This document shows, piece by piece, positions 16,314 through 26,239 of a stretch of 64,000 bases of DNA. The DNA is taken from NCBI RefSeq assembly GCF_007991635.1, contig NZ_BJYS01000029.1:39761-103760 (forward strand). Reading direction: 5' to 3'. The position numbers and the translations under genes were made by a program. This stretch comes from Adhaeribacter aerolatus (lineage in GTDB: Bacteria > Bacteroidota > Bacteroidia > Cytophagales > Hymenobacteraceae). Below the pieces are notes generated by a model. The model did not search any database, was not told the DNA's origin, and worked only from the letters and a program-made list of their open reading frames with translations. How positions within the stretch are numbered: position 1 is the first letter of the stretch; the number at the start of each line of letters is the position of its first letter.

Positions 16314-16583
16314 ATGCTACAGGAGAATTGAAAATTTGCCGCCTTTTTCCGGAACTAAGAAAAGAAAATTGTACGCGTAAAGTTTGTAATTAACGTACCG
16401 GTAATGTATTTCGGGTAAGATAGCAAAAGATAGCAGAATAAAGGAGAAATAGGTAGCGTGAGGTACTTGTTGGAAATATTTATCAATTATTTGGGCTAAA
16501 TACCGGATTGGACATAACCAGTATAATAGATGGTCGTATAGAATAGCCTTTTAATATTAAATGCGCCGTTAATTGTTTATGCT

Positions 16584-17438
16584 ATGGAAAAGAAACCCTC
16601 ATCGGTGCCCGATCAGCATCAGGCCGAGCAGCCGGGTAAAGAGCACAAAATGAACCCGGAACCGGAAATAATCCGGAAAAATTATAAAGGAAGTGAAAAG
16701 CTAAAGGGCAAGGTAGCCCTGATTACCGGTGGCGACAGCGGGATTGGCCGGGCGGTAGCAGTACATTTCGCCCGCGAAGGTGCCGATGTAGCCATTGTAT
16801 ATTTAAACGAGGACAAAGACGCCCAGGATACCAAAAAGATGGTAGAAGCGGAAGGCCGTAAATGTTTGCTGTTGCCCGGCGACCTCCGCGAGGAGGAGTT
16901 CTGTAAAAACATAGTACAAAAAGCGGTTAAAGAGCTGGGTAAGTTAAATATTCTGGTTAACAATGCGGCCGAACAGCACGAAAAGGAAGAGCTGGAAGAA
17001 ATAACCGGCGAGCAACTCGAAAAAACTTTCCGCACCAATATTTTCTCGTTCTTTTTTGTAACGCAGGCCGCTTTAAAACACCTGCAAAAAGGCGATGCTA
17101 TCATTAACTCTACTTCGGTAACTTCTTTCCGGGGCAGCAGCCATTTAATAGATTATTCGGCTACCAAAGGCGCCATTACTACCTTTACCCGCTCTTTGTC
17201 GCAAAATCTGGCCGGTAAAGGCATCCGGGTGAATGCGGTAGCCCCCGGCCCCATCTGGACACCCCTGATTCCGGCTACGTTAGAAAATGTAGAAGACTTT
17301 GGCAAGAATACGCCGCTCGGCCGTATGGGACAGCCTTCTGAAGTAGCGCCGGCGTATGTTTTTTTGGCCAGCGAAGATGCCTCTTATGTTACGGGGCAGG
17401 TGATACATGTAAACGGCGGGGAATTGGTTGCGGGTTAA
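16584..17438 (+). CDS. SDR-family oxidoreductase (general-stress YhdF/YghA type)
   Basis: 284 residues. A ~40-residue polar N-terminal extension (QHQAEQPGKEHKMNPEP) precedes the Rossmann fold; this extension is typical of the YhdF/YghA/GSP39 group. NAD(P)-binding TGGDSGIGR at 48-56, NNAAEQ, catalytic serine in NSTSVTSF and tyrosine-lysine in DYSATKG, then NAVAPGPIWTPL and a C-terminal YVTGQVIHVNGG. The substrate is unknown; relatives are stress-induced. Two small disordered proteins follow on the same strand. Confidence 0.93.
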   Translation: MEKKPSSVPDQHQAEQPGKEHKMNPEPEIIRKNYKGSEKLKGKVALITGGDSGIGRAVAVHFAREGADVAIVYLNEDKDAQDTKKMVEAEGRKCLLLPGDLREEEFCKNIVQKAVKELGKLNILVNNAAEQHEKEELEEITGEQLEKTFRTNIFSFFFVTQAALKHLQKGDAIINSTSVTSFRGSSHLIDYSATKGAITTFTRSLSQNLAGKGIRVNAVAPGPIWTPLIPATLENVEDFGKNTPLGRMGQPSEVAPAYVFLASEDASYVTGQVIHVNGGELVAG

Positions 17439-17545
17439 AAAATTAAACCTCGCAAGCCGAAAATGAGTACAAAACAGAAATTGCAACTCTCGTGTAATTA
17501 TAAACCTCAAATTAGTAAATTAATACAGCAATAATTAAGAAAGTT

Positions 17546-18007
17546 ATGGCACCAGTAAAGAATAGCGAAAGACGTGTTCGGGTTATTGAAAGCAATACCG
17601 ACTATGAAGAAATGCAAGCCGGTCACATTATTCCGGGCGCTGATCCGCCAAAGAACGACCATGCCCGGGGTGGTTTTGGCGACCGCGACGGACGCAATGG
17701 TTTTGGCACAGATACCGGTGATGGTGCCACGGCTATTTCTATAAACGAAGACACCGCAGATCCCAACGGGCATACCGATGGCTTGCAAATTAGTTCGCAG
17801 TTAAACGCCAGAACTGCTGTAACCAGCAAACTGGGTGATGACGATGATTTAGACGAAGAAGATGATTTGGACGATGTGGACGTAGACGATATCAGCGACG
17901 ATGATATTGATGATACTGATTTTGACGACACCGATTTTGACGATGATCTGGACGATGATTTGGATCTGGACGAAGATTTAGACGAAGACGAGGACGACGA
18001 TTTATAA
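17546..18007 (+). CDS. Disordered protein with extreme Asp/Glu tail
   Basis: 153 residues without signal or membrane segment. The first ~95 residues are polar and glycine-rich (RGGFGDRDGRNGFGTDTGDG); the last ~57 are almost all Asp, Glu and Leu in a loose D-D-x-D rhythm (DDLDEEDDLDDVDVDD and so on). The predicted charge is strongly negative and the chain is probably unfolded. No family recognised; possible roles are cation buffering or a nucleic-acid-mimic, both speculation. It follows the SDR by 107 nt and precedes another disordered protein by 24 nt. Confidence 0.8.
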   Translation: MAPVKNSERRVRVIESNTDYEEMQAGHIIPGADPPKNDHARGGFGDRDGRNGFGTDTGDGATAISINEDTADPNGHTDGLQISSQLNARTAVTSKLGDDDDLDEEDDLDDVDVDDISDDDIDDTDFDDTDFDDDLDDDLDLDEDLDEDEDDDL

Positions 18008-18031
18008 CCTTAAACAGGAGGAGAAAGAAAT

Positions 18032-18274
18032 ATGCCTTATAAAAGCAATTCAACCAACAAGCAGTCAAAAGAAAATACCGGTGATCCGGCTGGACGTGGC
18101 CAAAGCAAGGGCGGCGTAAAACCGGTAAGCCCCGATAGTGAAGACGAACTGCACGAAAGACTGCGGGCCGAGTATACCGATGGCGTAGATGAGCCAACTA
18201 TCGACACGAAGTTGGGTAGTCACCCGAACCGGAACACAAACAAACCAAAAATTGATAAACCACCTTACGGATAA
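18032..18274 (+). CDS. Small disordered hydrophilic protein
   Basis: 80 residues rich in Lys, Asn, Asp, Pro and Gly (KSNSTNKQSKENTGDPAGRG), with one short helix-like stretch EDELHERLRAEYTDG. It has a strong Shine-Dalgarno (AGGAGGAGAAAG) before the ATG, unusual for this phylum and hinting at high expression. Same strand as the acidic protein, 24 nt downstream, with a terminator after it. Unknown function; low complexity of this type is common in stress-associated small proteins. Confidence 0.75.
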   Translation: MPYKSNSTNKQSKENTGDPAGRGQSKGGVKPVSPDSEDELHERLRAEYTDGVDEPTIDTKLGSHPNRNTNKPKIDKPPYG

Positions 18275-18295
18275 AAGTTATTGCTAGTCCGAGCG

Positions 18296-18336
18296 TAAAA
18301 AAGGCTCCTGTCGTAATTGGCAGGAGCCTTTTTTTG
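18296..18336 (+). terminator. Terminator after the disordered-protein pair
   Basis: AAAAAGGCTCCTG pairs with CAGGAGCCTTTTT over a 10-nt loop, followed by more T. Ends the SDR/acidic/hydrophilic gene group. Confidence 0.92.
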
Positions 18337-18807
18337 TGCGCTCCGGAGAATGCAGTCTAAAATTGTAACATCCTCCTGTATTTGAATAAGGTCAGTTATA
18401 TTATAATATGGGAAATGTTACAATTTAGTTTAGTTATTAAATATAAAAAATGTCAATTAAAATTAATATAGTTTAAAAACTTGCTTTTGCTGTTAGAATA
18501 TAAATTGCTAATGAAACAGATCTTCTAAAATTACTAAATTGGTTTATTAGAATAGAATAGTGGTTGTGAGCGACTATGTTATACGTTAAATTGTATAATA
18601 ATTATATAAAAAATTTAACATAAACAACAATCTTTAAATTTTATAATTATTTTTTATAGGAGATTATTGGATGTGAATAATTAAATTTATATTGCGTGCA
18701 TAAATCCAATTTATACGAAAAGTATAAAATAAGGTTTGGGTTAATGGTATTGTTTTAAGCTTTAAAAATTGAAATATAAATTTAGTGAATAGTAAAAAGG
18801 AGGGTGT
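18337..18807 (+). other. AT-rich intergenic leader of the T9SS surface protein
   Basis: About 470 bases, very A+T rich, no coding frame of note. It presumably holds the promoter of the giant gene downstream; the sequence near 18730 (ATAAGGTTTG) only loosely fits the -7 consensus. The last 20 bases contain a strong Shine-Dalgarno (AAAAAGGAGGGTGT) just before the ATG at 18808. Confidence 0.6.
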
Positions 18808-21800
18808 ATGAAAAAAAATCTACAATTAATTAAGAGGCAAACCAAGAGCCTGCTCCTATGGGGCTTGCTGGTGCTGCTAAATTTTAGCTTGACAGATGCG
18901 TTCGGGCAGGACGATAAGACTACTTTGCCTACCGGGCACGATGGGCCTTGGTATGAAATGTCTAAGCCTGGATGGAAGCAAGAAGGGTTGGAAGAGGACT
19001 TTGGCTTTGATTTAAATGGTTCTACCGATGGCACATCTGCTAATTTTGATTCTGCAGAAGATTATATATTAGTAAGTTTTGAGACTAAGCCAGGGATTTT
19101 ACCAAATGAATTAAGCTATCAGATAAATCTGCAGAACGATTGGATGAATTTAGAACTAAGTGGGGAGTTTGTAGTTCAGGAATCAGCAGACGGCGTTAAT
19201 TTCTCGAATCTAAAAACTTTTGGGCCTAATGGAACAACATTGACCAACATTGAAGGCGGCATGAATTTTATTCATAAACTTAGTGCTGGCACAAGATATG
19301 TACGCTTTAAGTATAATGATGCTGGACTTGATTTTCAATCAGTGCAGTTAGATGCCATTCGGTTAACTGAATTAGCAGGGCCAGAAATTGAGATAACACA
19401 AGGTAATACAAACTACACAAGTAATATCAGTGCGTATGTTTTTCCTACTCAAAATCAAAATACCTTGAGTAGTGCGGTTACATTTAAAATTAAGAATAAT
19501 GGAACGGCAGATCTGGTTTTGACAAATAACCCTTTTATTAACATTATACCAGGTAGTAACACGCAAGCTAAGGAGTTTCAAGTGGATATTAGCCAACTTT
19601 CTTCAATTATTGCTGCTGGTGGTGAAAGTGTTTTTACTGTTACTTTTGCTCCAGTTACTTTTGGATCGAAAGCTGCCACTTTAATCATAGTAAATAACGA
19701 TTCGGACGAAGGGAATTTCTCGATTAAATTGGAAGGTAATGCCAAGATATTTGCCCCGGCTAACATCACAATAAACCCAACGGCAGGAATGATTGGTAGC
19801 ACGGTTATTATAAACGGCTCCAATTTATGGAATACTTCTGAGGTAGCATTTAATGGCCCATTAGATGGCAATGGTAATCCTACTTTAGTGCAAGCCAGTT
19901 GGAGTAGGGTTAGTGATAATGAGGTTACAGCTATAGTCCCGGCAAATGCTACTACGGGCCGCATAAGAGTTTCGACGGCTGCAGGTTTTGCTGAAAGCTC
20001 TACCTTTACAGTAAATCCACAGCCCGCCCCAACTATTACTGGCTTTAATCCTGCTCAGGGAAAAGTTGGAACAAGTGTAACTATTACCGGAACCAATTTC
20101 AAAGGGGCAACTGTAGTTCAGTTTGGCTCTGTTGGGGCTTCAATTAATGTGAACACTGATGGTACTGAAATTACAACTACAGTTCCAAGTAATGCAAGCA
20201 CTGGCAAAATTTTTATAAAAACACCTGGTGGTGAAGTAACCAGTACAACGGACTTTGAGGTTTTACAAAACCCTGTTATTAGCAGTATCTCTCCTAATAA
20301 TGGTCCTGTGGGTTCTACAGTAACAATTTATGGTTCTAACTTTGTAAATGGTAATACAACGGTTTACTTTTATAAAGATGCGTTAAACTCAGTAAAAGCT
20401 ACTTCTATTACTTTTGTGGACGCTGGTGAGATAAAGGCGGTAGTTCCGGCAGGAGCCGTTACCGGACCGATAAAAGTAGAAACTAAAAATGGTACAACCG
20501 TAATTGGTACTTCTAACAACAGCGAAACCTTTACTGTATCTGTACTTGCGCCAAGCATTAGCTACATAGCTTTAACAACTACTGGGCCACCTGTAACATC
20601 TGCAAAGCCAGGAGAAAGAATTTTTATTAATGGCCAAAATTTAAAGAACCCTTCTTTAATAACATTTAATGGTGTAGCGGCTACTTCTTTTGGTAATGCT
20701 ACTCAGGATGGCACTAAGATTACCGCTGTTGTTCCGGCTACTGCTAGTACAGGTCCTTTAAAAGTAACGGTTTCTGGTATTACAACTACTTATGATAATT
20801 TTATTATAACTGTTCCTGCTCCTACCATAAAAAGCTTTTCACCAGCATCAGGTAAAGTCGGAGAACAGGTGGTGCTTACAGGAACAAACTATACGGCAAA
20901 CACTATTGTAACCTTTAACAACACACCAGCTACAAGCTTAATAGTAAATAGCTCAACTCAAATAACTGTTTTGGTACCAGAGGGAGCTACTTCAGGTTTT
21001 ATAAGAGTTGCTAATTCTGGAAGTAATACCAATAATAGTAGTGCTACTCCATTTGAAGTAATAATTCCTAACACAACTTATACCTGGAATGTGGGCTCGG
21101 GCAACTGGACTGACCCTAATAGTTGGGACCCAGTACGGAATAGCCCAACAACAGCAGATATTTTAATATTTGATGGAAGTAAAACTTCTAGCCCATTTGT
21201 TGATATAGATTATGTTAACTCGCAAACAATTGGTCAGATTAGATTTACAAATAGCGTAAAAGCGACGCTTAAGGTTGCAAATGATAAAATGCTAATTTTA
21301 GATAATAGCGTTGCAGGAACAGACTTTTTGATTACCGCAGGAGCTGCAGTAAACATTACCAATTCCGTAGCTGGTGCAAAATTAGAAGTTGTTATTACTA
21401 ATGGAGAGACAGGGACAGTTGCTGGGGAACTTGTACTGAAAGGAGATGCCGGTTCTGCTGCACACAAAATCTTAGCAGAAGGTAGTGACGGTTTGTTGTT
21501 TCAAAATAATGGAAAATTTGTTACAGGTATAAATTTTTCTGGCAATCCATTTGGAACTACTAACTTAAACTCCGTGCGCTTTACTGGTGGGGCTACCCTG
21601 ATAAACGAAAGTGGTGGTTCACCTTTTGGGGCAGCTGAACCAAATTCAGTACTTATTTTTGATCCGGGAAGTTACTATCAGCATACTGGAAATACTGCTC
21701 CGGATTTAAATAATCGTATATACAGTAACTTCGAAGTAAGTAATGCTGCCTTTTCACAAACAGTTGCAGGTACAGGTAATTTAACGGTTAATAACCTTAC

Positions 21801-23511
21801 AGTTACCAGTGCAAATAATTTTGATATTAATTTAAGTGGTACAATTTCTATTAAAGGCGATATTACTGTAACAGGTGGGGCTTTAAACTTTAACCCGGCC
21901 GCTGCTAATAACATTAATATGAGTGGAAATGGAACTAGAATTATCTCAGGATTTGGAGAATTATTTTTAGGAAATAATGCCCGCTTAAATGTTCCTTTAG
22001 GAATTGTGGTTGACCTTAAGAAGCAAATTTCTGGTTTTGGAAATGTAATAGTGGATGGGTCTATTAAGACCAATGTTGTGGAAGGATTTGCAGGTGGTGC
22101 AGCAACTGCTTTAAACAGCGGCGTAACACCTACCTTAAATCCAGGTTCTATCATCGAGTACTATGGTTTAGGAGTTCAAACAATTAGTCCAATTAAGTAT
22201 GCTAACCTAACTATATCAGGTAATCGTAACGGCAATACTATAACTCTTGGTGCTGGTACTATAAAAGTGTCCGAAGCATTTACAAATCCAGCGTTAAATC
22301 TTAGTTATGCGGCTACTGACAACACCGTAGAATTTAATGGCGGTGCACAAATTATACCGGTTCTTCCGTATAATAGCTTAACAGCATCTGGTTCAGCTGG
22401 TAAATCTCTGGCCGGAAATATTCAGGTGAACGGCAATGTGAATGTAATTGCAACTACCATTAACACGGGCGCTAATAGAATTATTCTGAATAGTGCAGCT
22501 ACTATTAGCGAAAGCCAGACCAGTTATGTAATAGGCAAAGTGGAGGCAACCCGGAATGTAACAGCGGGCGCAACGCAAAACTTTGGCGGGGTAGGTCTTA
22601 CCCTGGCGCCAACGGCGGGGAGCTTAAGCCCTGGTAATACTACTGTCGTGCGGTCTACCGGTATAGGAAGTATTAAGCTTAACGAAGAAAGACAAAGCAT
22701 TGCCCGGGTGTATGACATTACGGCCGCTAATAGCAGCGACTTAAATACGGCTATCACCCTTAAATATGCGCCAGCCGAATTGTTAGCAGGCCAGGACGAA
22801 GCAAAACTGAGCATGTATAAAAAAGCCGGAGAAGATCCTTGGCTGGAGCAGGTAGGAAATTATGTGCGAACTCCTGTGCAGCGAACTATAACGCTGTCCG
22901 GTGTAACAGGTTTCTCTTCCTGGACGTTGGGCGAACAGGCCACCATTCTGCCGGTTGAGCTGCTGGAATTTACTGCCACCCGCAATGGTCAGACAGTGCA
23001 GCTAAACTGGGCCACGGCTATGGAAAAAGATAATAAAGGTTTTGAAATTCAGGTTTCTACCGATGCTAAAAACTTTGAAGTGGTAAGTTTTGTGAATTCA
23101 AAGAATAGTAATTCAACAGCAATTCAGAAGTACAACTATGTTGATAACAAGACGAAGCCGGCTGATGTGCTGTACTACCGACTGAGACAGGTCGATTTCG
23201 ATGGAACTGAAACGTACTCAGCGGTTAAAGCGGTAACTTATAATAATGAGCATATTGCCATAACCGCAAGCGCTTATCCCAATCCATTTGATGACAGTTT
23301 TACAGTAGTAGTTAATGCCGATGCTCAGAAAATTGCCAGTTTAACTATTACAGATGCCCTGGGCAAGAAAGTAATGGAGAAAACCGTTACGCTAACAAAA
23401 GGGTCGAATGATATTAAATTTAACCTGGGCAGCCAATTCCCAGCCGGTATTTACATTATTAACTTAACAACCAATAATTTTCAGCAGCATCTGAAGATGG
23501 TTAAGAGATAA
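18808..23511 (+). CDS. Giant T9SS-exported surface protein with IPT/TIG repeats
   Basis: 1567 residues. Signal peptide near 1-35 (LLLWGLLVLLNFSLTDAFGQ). Residues ~190-305 form an Ig-like choice-of-anchor domain (TFKIKNNGTADLVLTNNPF, VTFAPVTFGSKAATL). Five IPT/TIG repeats follow at about 311, 404, 487, 581 and 669, each with a P-x-x-G-x-V/T opening and an I-x-G-x-N motif. A beta-helix-like low-complexity region (about 755-1370) starts WNVGSGNWTDPNSW. The end has the PVELLEFTATRNG module and a Por_Sec type A sorting domain (YPNPFDDSF to HLKMVKR). Exported across the outer membrane by T9SS and probably anchored or released at the surface; an adhesin or sheath role is inference. Confidence 0.9.
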   Translation: MKKNLQLIKRQTKSLLLWGLLVLLNFSLTDAFGQDDKTTLPTGHDGPWYEMSKPGWKQEGLEEDFGFDLNGSTDGTSANFDSAEDYILVSFETKPGILPNELSYQINLQNDWMNLELSGEFVVQESADGVNFSNLKTFGPNGTTLTNIEGGMNFIHKLSAGTRYVRFKYNDAGLDFQSVQLDAIRLTELAGPEIEITQGNTNYTSNISAYVFPTQNQNTLSSAVTFKIKNNGTADLVLTNNPFINIIPGSNTQAKEFQVDISQLSSIIAAGGESVFTVTFAPVTFGSKAATLIIVNNDSDEGNFSIKLEGNAKIFAPANITINPTAGMIGSTVIINGSNLWNTSEVAFNGPLDGNGNPTLVQASWSRVSDNEVTAIVPANATTGRIRVSTAAGFAESSTFTVNPQPAPTITGFNPAQGKVGTSVTITGTNFKGATVVQFGSVGASINVNTDGTEITTTVPSNASTGKIFIKTPGGEVTSTTDFEVLQNPVISSISPNNGPVGSTVTIYGSNFVNGNTTVYFYKDALNSVKATSITFVDAGEIKAVVPAGAVTGPIKVETKNGTTVIGTSNNSETFTVSVLAPSISYIALTTTGPPVTSAKPGERIFINGQNLKNPSLITFNGVAATSFGNATQDGTKITAVVPATASTGPLKVTVSGITTTYDNFIITVPAPTIKSFSPASGKVGEQVVLTGTNYTANTIVTFNNTPATSLIVNSSTQITVLVPEGATSGFIRVANSGSNTNNSSATPFEVIIPNTTYTWNVGSGNWTDPNSWDPVRNSPTTADILIFDGSKTSSPFVDIDYVNSQTIGQIRFTNSVKATLKVANDKMLILDNSVAGTDFLITAGAAVNITNSVAGAKLEVVITNGETGTVAGELVLKGDAGSAAHKILAEGSDGLLFQNNGKFVTGINFSGNPFGTTNLNSVRFTGGATLINESGGSPFGAAEPNSVLIFDPGSYYQHTGNTAPDLNNRIYSNFEVSNAAFSQTVAGTGNLTVNNLTVTSANNFDINLSGTISIKGDITVTGGALNFNPAAANNINMSGNGTRIISGFGELFLGNNARLNVPLGIVVDLKKQISGFGNVIVDGSIKTNVVEGFAGGAATALNSGVTPTLNPGSIIEYYGLGVQTISPIKYANLTISGNRNGNTITLGAGTIKVSEAFTNPALNLSYAATDNTVEFNGGAQIIPVLPYNSLTASGSAGKSLAGNIQVNGNVNVIATTINTGANRIILNSAATISESQTSYVIGKVEATRNVTAGATQNFGGVGLTLAPTAGSLSPGNTTVVRSTGIGSIKLNEERQSIARVYDITAANSSDLNTAITLKYAPAELLAGQDEAKLSMYKKAGEDPWLEQVGNYVRTPVQRTITLSGVTGFSSWTLGEQATILPVELLEFTATRNGQTVQLNWATAMEKDNKGFEIQVSTDAKNFEVVSFVNSKNSNSTAIQKYNYVDNKTKPADVLYYRLRQVDFDGTETYSAVKAVTYNNEHIAITASAYPNPFDDSFTVVVNADAQKIASLTITDALGKKVMEKTVTLTKGSNDIKFNLGSQFPAGIYIINLTTNNFQQHLKMVKR

Positions 23512-23536
23512 ACGAATTTCATACGCAATGTTTAAA

Positions 23537-23567
23537 GGGGGAAGCCGATGGCTTCCCTTTTTATTTT
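23537..23567 (+). terminator. Terminator after the T9SS surface protein
   Basis: GGGAAGCC and GGCTTCCC form a tight stem with a GAT loop, followed by TTTTTATTTTT, 27 nt beyond the stop. Confidence 0.9.
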
Positions 23568-24474
23568 TGCCGATATTGCCTATGCCAGTAACACTCTCTC
23601 TCCTAAACCTTATTCCATCAATAACCTGGCTCAAGCGTATGCTTGGGCCTTTCCTGCTTCTCTACGGCAGGCAAATCGAGCCATTGGGTATAATCTCCAA
23701 ATTTAGATACAGATGAAAGAAGGCTGGAATGGCTGAACATTTACCAAGAAAGAACGCTGTTATACAAGCAACTATTTAGGGTAAATAGCCGAAAGCAGTT
23801 TCCTGAGTTTAGCTTTAGCCCAGCTTGGATTGCGGGAGCCTTTATCTTATTGGGTGAATTTCAATCAGTCGTTTATTTTGGCCATTAATCTGGTATTTTA
23901 ACGGATAATCCGGCAGGAGTAAGCAGGTATACTTAATAAACGAATCACCTTGTAAAATAGTTAAAGAGCTGAAATGAGAGTAGTTAAGTTGCACTTGTCG
24001 AAAGAACTATAACTGTGTTGCTGCTATATTGCTGGTAGAGCCATAATAGCTCCTAAGACCAATCCAGGACGGCATAACTCTTTTTACTACCCAGTTGCTA
24101 AAATAAATTATTAGTGCGATTGTAGCATTTAGGGTAGCTAACCATCTTCATTAAGCTATAAAGGCTATTTTTAAATTGTGCATGTCTTTTAAGGGACTTA
24201 GTATTTAAAATAAAATTTCAAATTGCCTTCCAATACGCATTGCCAATGTTCTTTATTTCGAAAATTCTGAAATTCGGGCAAATAGCTATTTATCAGAGAA
24301 GAATATTTATTGTATTGTTCTAAAATAATTTGGCCTCAGTATTTATGCTATTGTTACGAATGAAGGCGATTTATAAATATTTTATTTCCTAAAACGTTAT
24401 TCATCAATTAGATAAGCCTTATATTTGATGAATATATGTTAATAATGCATGTTACGGGAGAGGCAACATTGTCC
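23568..24474 (+). other. Gene-poor region with decayed coding fragments
   Basis: About 900 bases without an intact gene. Two short plus-strand stretches look protein-like but lie in different frames: 23581-23706 (YASNTLSPKPYSINNLAQAY, ending in a stop) and 23715-23888 (LEWLNIYQERTLLYKQLFRV, ending in a stop). They could be remains of one gene broken by indels. No family recognised. From about 23900 the sequence is AT-rich with nothing I can name. Confidence 0.35.
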
Positions 24475-24505
24475 TTTGGTATATATATAGATTATAATAT
24501 GTTTG
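24475..24505 (+). promoter_or_regulatory. Textbook Bacteroidota promoter
   Basis: TTTG at 24475-24478, 19 nt, then TATGTTTG at 24498-24505: an exact fit to TTTG-N19-TAnnTTTG. Start of transcription is expected about 15 nt before the ATG at 24526. Confidence 0.85.
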
Positions 24506-24525
24506 TATAATTAAATGATAAAGCA

Positions 24526-25008
24526 ATGAACACTAGAGAAATTTTAAGTAAGTCAATAGCCTGGATATCCTGTCGGGATAGAGAAACGGCTTTGCCTGCC
24601 TATGAGGTCTCTAATGTGTTGAACTCTTTAAACGATTCTTTCTTTAGCCATTTTACCGGTTTGGAAGTAGCTGAAGGCGGAGAGATTCGGAGTTATTACC
24701 GTTGTGGCGGACAGGCCGTTGCCGATTGTATATTAAAAGAAGATCTTTTGCATGTAACGGCACCCGAGGAGGTATATTTCCTAACCCAGGTTATCCTGAA
24801 TACGCTGGATACGGAGCCGGATCGTTTTCATGACATGTTTGATATACCTGGTCTGGAAATGGAAGAATGGGCCCGCTTAGCTGGATTAGCGCAATATTTA
24901 ATAGCAGAAGGTTGGATTGAGTCCAAAGCCGGAGAAGAAAGGCTTCTGATAAAACTTACCATCGAAGGCGAACTTTATCTGCGCAATAACAATGCCTTAT
25001 CTTGTTAA
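24526..25008 (+). CDS. Unknown protein with winged-helix-like end
   Basis: 160 residues, soluble, no family recognised. The middle is acidic (LDTEPDRFHDMFDIPGLEMEE); the C-terminal ~45 residues read GLAQYLIAEGWIESKAG, then LLIKLTIEGELYLRN, the recognition-helix and wing pattern of winged-helix domains such as those closing MarR/PadR-like proteins. A possible regulator, but no full DNA-binding domain can be claimed. It stands alone under a perfect promoter in a gene-poor area. Confidence 0.75.
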   Translation: MNTREILSKSIAWISCRDRETALPAYEVSNVLNSLNDSFFSHFTGLEVAEGGEIRSYYRCGGQAVADCILKEDLLHVTAPEEVYFLTQVILNTLDTEPDRFHDMFDIPGLEMEEWARLAGLAQYLIAEGWIESKAGEERLLIKLTIEGELYLRNNNALSC

Positions 25009-25953
25009 TTTAGATTAGACCATAGTCAGTTTTGAGCTGAAAATGTTAGGTTGCTGTTCCAATATTTGGAACAGGTATTATCGGCTTCAGAATAATTTTA
25101 AGTGGTAAAGCTATAAAAAGCTATATATTTTTCTTTTCTGTAACTAATTATCCGCTTTCCTCCCACCTATTTTTGGGCGCATTCCAAAATTTGGAATTGT
25201 CTTTTTGCGATAATTCCAACGCTCTCTGTTTACAACTTCGTATAAAAATACTTATATAATTGCCGTGCAATCCGCCATTTAACGTGTGCCCTGCGTGTAT
25301 TCTAATATAGAAGTTCAAAATAAGCGTTATAAAATTTTCTTGGTTTTTGTCAACTGAATTTTGTAATAATTGTATTATTAAAGGTTTTTACTTGCTAGCT
25401 TGCGTAGATAATCTTTAATCAAATAGAACAAATCTTAATACTATTATATATATTGTTGATAATCAACCAGTTATAGGTAAGCAATATTGTGGCATGAGTT
25501 TAGTATATAGTTATTTAGCTATATTAAATAAATAAACGAATGTTACGTATTCATTTACCTTCTATAACGGTTATTAAAGCCGCACTAACCAGGCTATTGG
25601 CTGCCTCCCCTGCTATATCCTTTTCATTAGTTCCGGTTACAGCTATAACCCTAACCCTAACCTCAGTAAATATTTATAGTAGATCATTGTCGGATAAAAA
25701 TTTCAGGCAGACAATCTAATCTCCGCAAATTGCTGCCGGCCGTTCTGAGTTGCCCGCTTTTTGCTGTGAGAGAGATGATTAAGGCCTAATCATTCTAAAT
25801 GACATCTTCTCTGATTTGGATGTAGCATTAGCCTAAGTGTCTGACAAGGTTCTGGTGGAGAATACAGATGGACACAGTGAGGGCTAGACTTTTATCAGAA
25901 AATAAATAAGAAAAATAGGGGGCAAATGCCCCGCATAAGATTATAAAGCCATT
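25009..25953 (+). other. Long AT-rich intergenic stretch
   Basis: About 945 bases. It contains the short repeat TAACCCTAACCCTAACC near 25650, a 58-codon frame at 25540-25716 with no family resemblance, and a small hairpin GGGGC-AAAT-GCCCC at 25919-25932 just before the next gene that may act in its leader. Some of 25700-25900 has codon-like composition but is broken by stops. I see no RNA gene. Confidence 0.4.
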
Positions 25954-26178
25954 ATGATACGGTTAAAAAATATCGATTATACCCGTTACTCGCCGGTACA
26001 ATTACGCGGGAACAATAATTACTACGTTTACACCATAGATAAACACGAAATTTTTGAAGATGCAGAAGATAAATATTATTTTTTCTGCCATCCTTTAACC
26101 CGCGGTGGAGAAGCAGACTTCCGGAAAACGGTGGTGTTACCTAAATGTGCCATTGTGCCAATTCCTATTTGTCTGTAG
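25954..26178 (+). CDS. Small hypothetical protein
   Basis: 74 residues, aromatic-rich: MIRLKNIDYTRYSPVQLRGN, NYYVYTIDKHEIF, YYFFCHPLTRGGE, ending VVLPKCAIVPIPICL. No signal peptide. Beta-strand-like pattern with two cysteines near the end. Not recognised. It is bracketed by a 5' hairpin and a 3' hairpin, which supports its being a real transcription unit. Confidence 0.6.
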   Translation: MIRLKNIDYTRYSPVQLRGNNNYYVYTIDKHEIFEDAEDKYYFFCHPLTRGGEADFRKTVVLPKCAIVPIPICL

Positions 26179-26204
26179 GTCTCAATACTTTCTTAGTATT
26201 TTGG

Positions 26205-26239
26205 GCGGGATGACACCGGTTTAACGGCGGTCATCCCGC
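26205..26239 (+). terminator. Hairpin after the small hypothetical gene
   Basis: GCGGGATGAC pairs perfectly with GTCATCCCGC around a 15-nt loop; no T-tract follows. A weaker hairpin (AATACT with AGTATT) lies just before it at about 26184-26200. Confidence 0.55.

Noticed and set aside
23528..23716. 62-codon ORF directly after the T9SS gene
   Set aside because: It reads through the terminator hairpin and another frame in the same place looks more protein-like; probably chance.
25640..25665. Telomere-like TAACCC repeats
   Set aside because: Only about two and a half copies inside an AT-rich bacterial spacer; chance low complexity is enough.
25540..25716. 58-codon ORF starting MLRIHLPSITVIKAAL
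   Set aside because: No family, no ribosome site or promoter, composition like the surrounding spacer.
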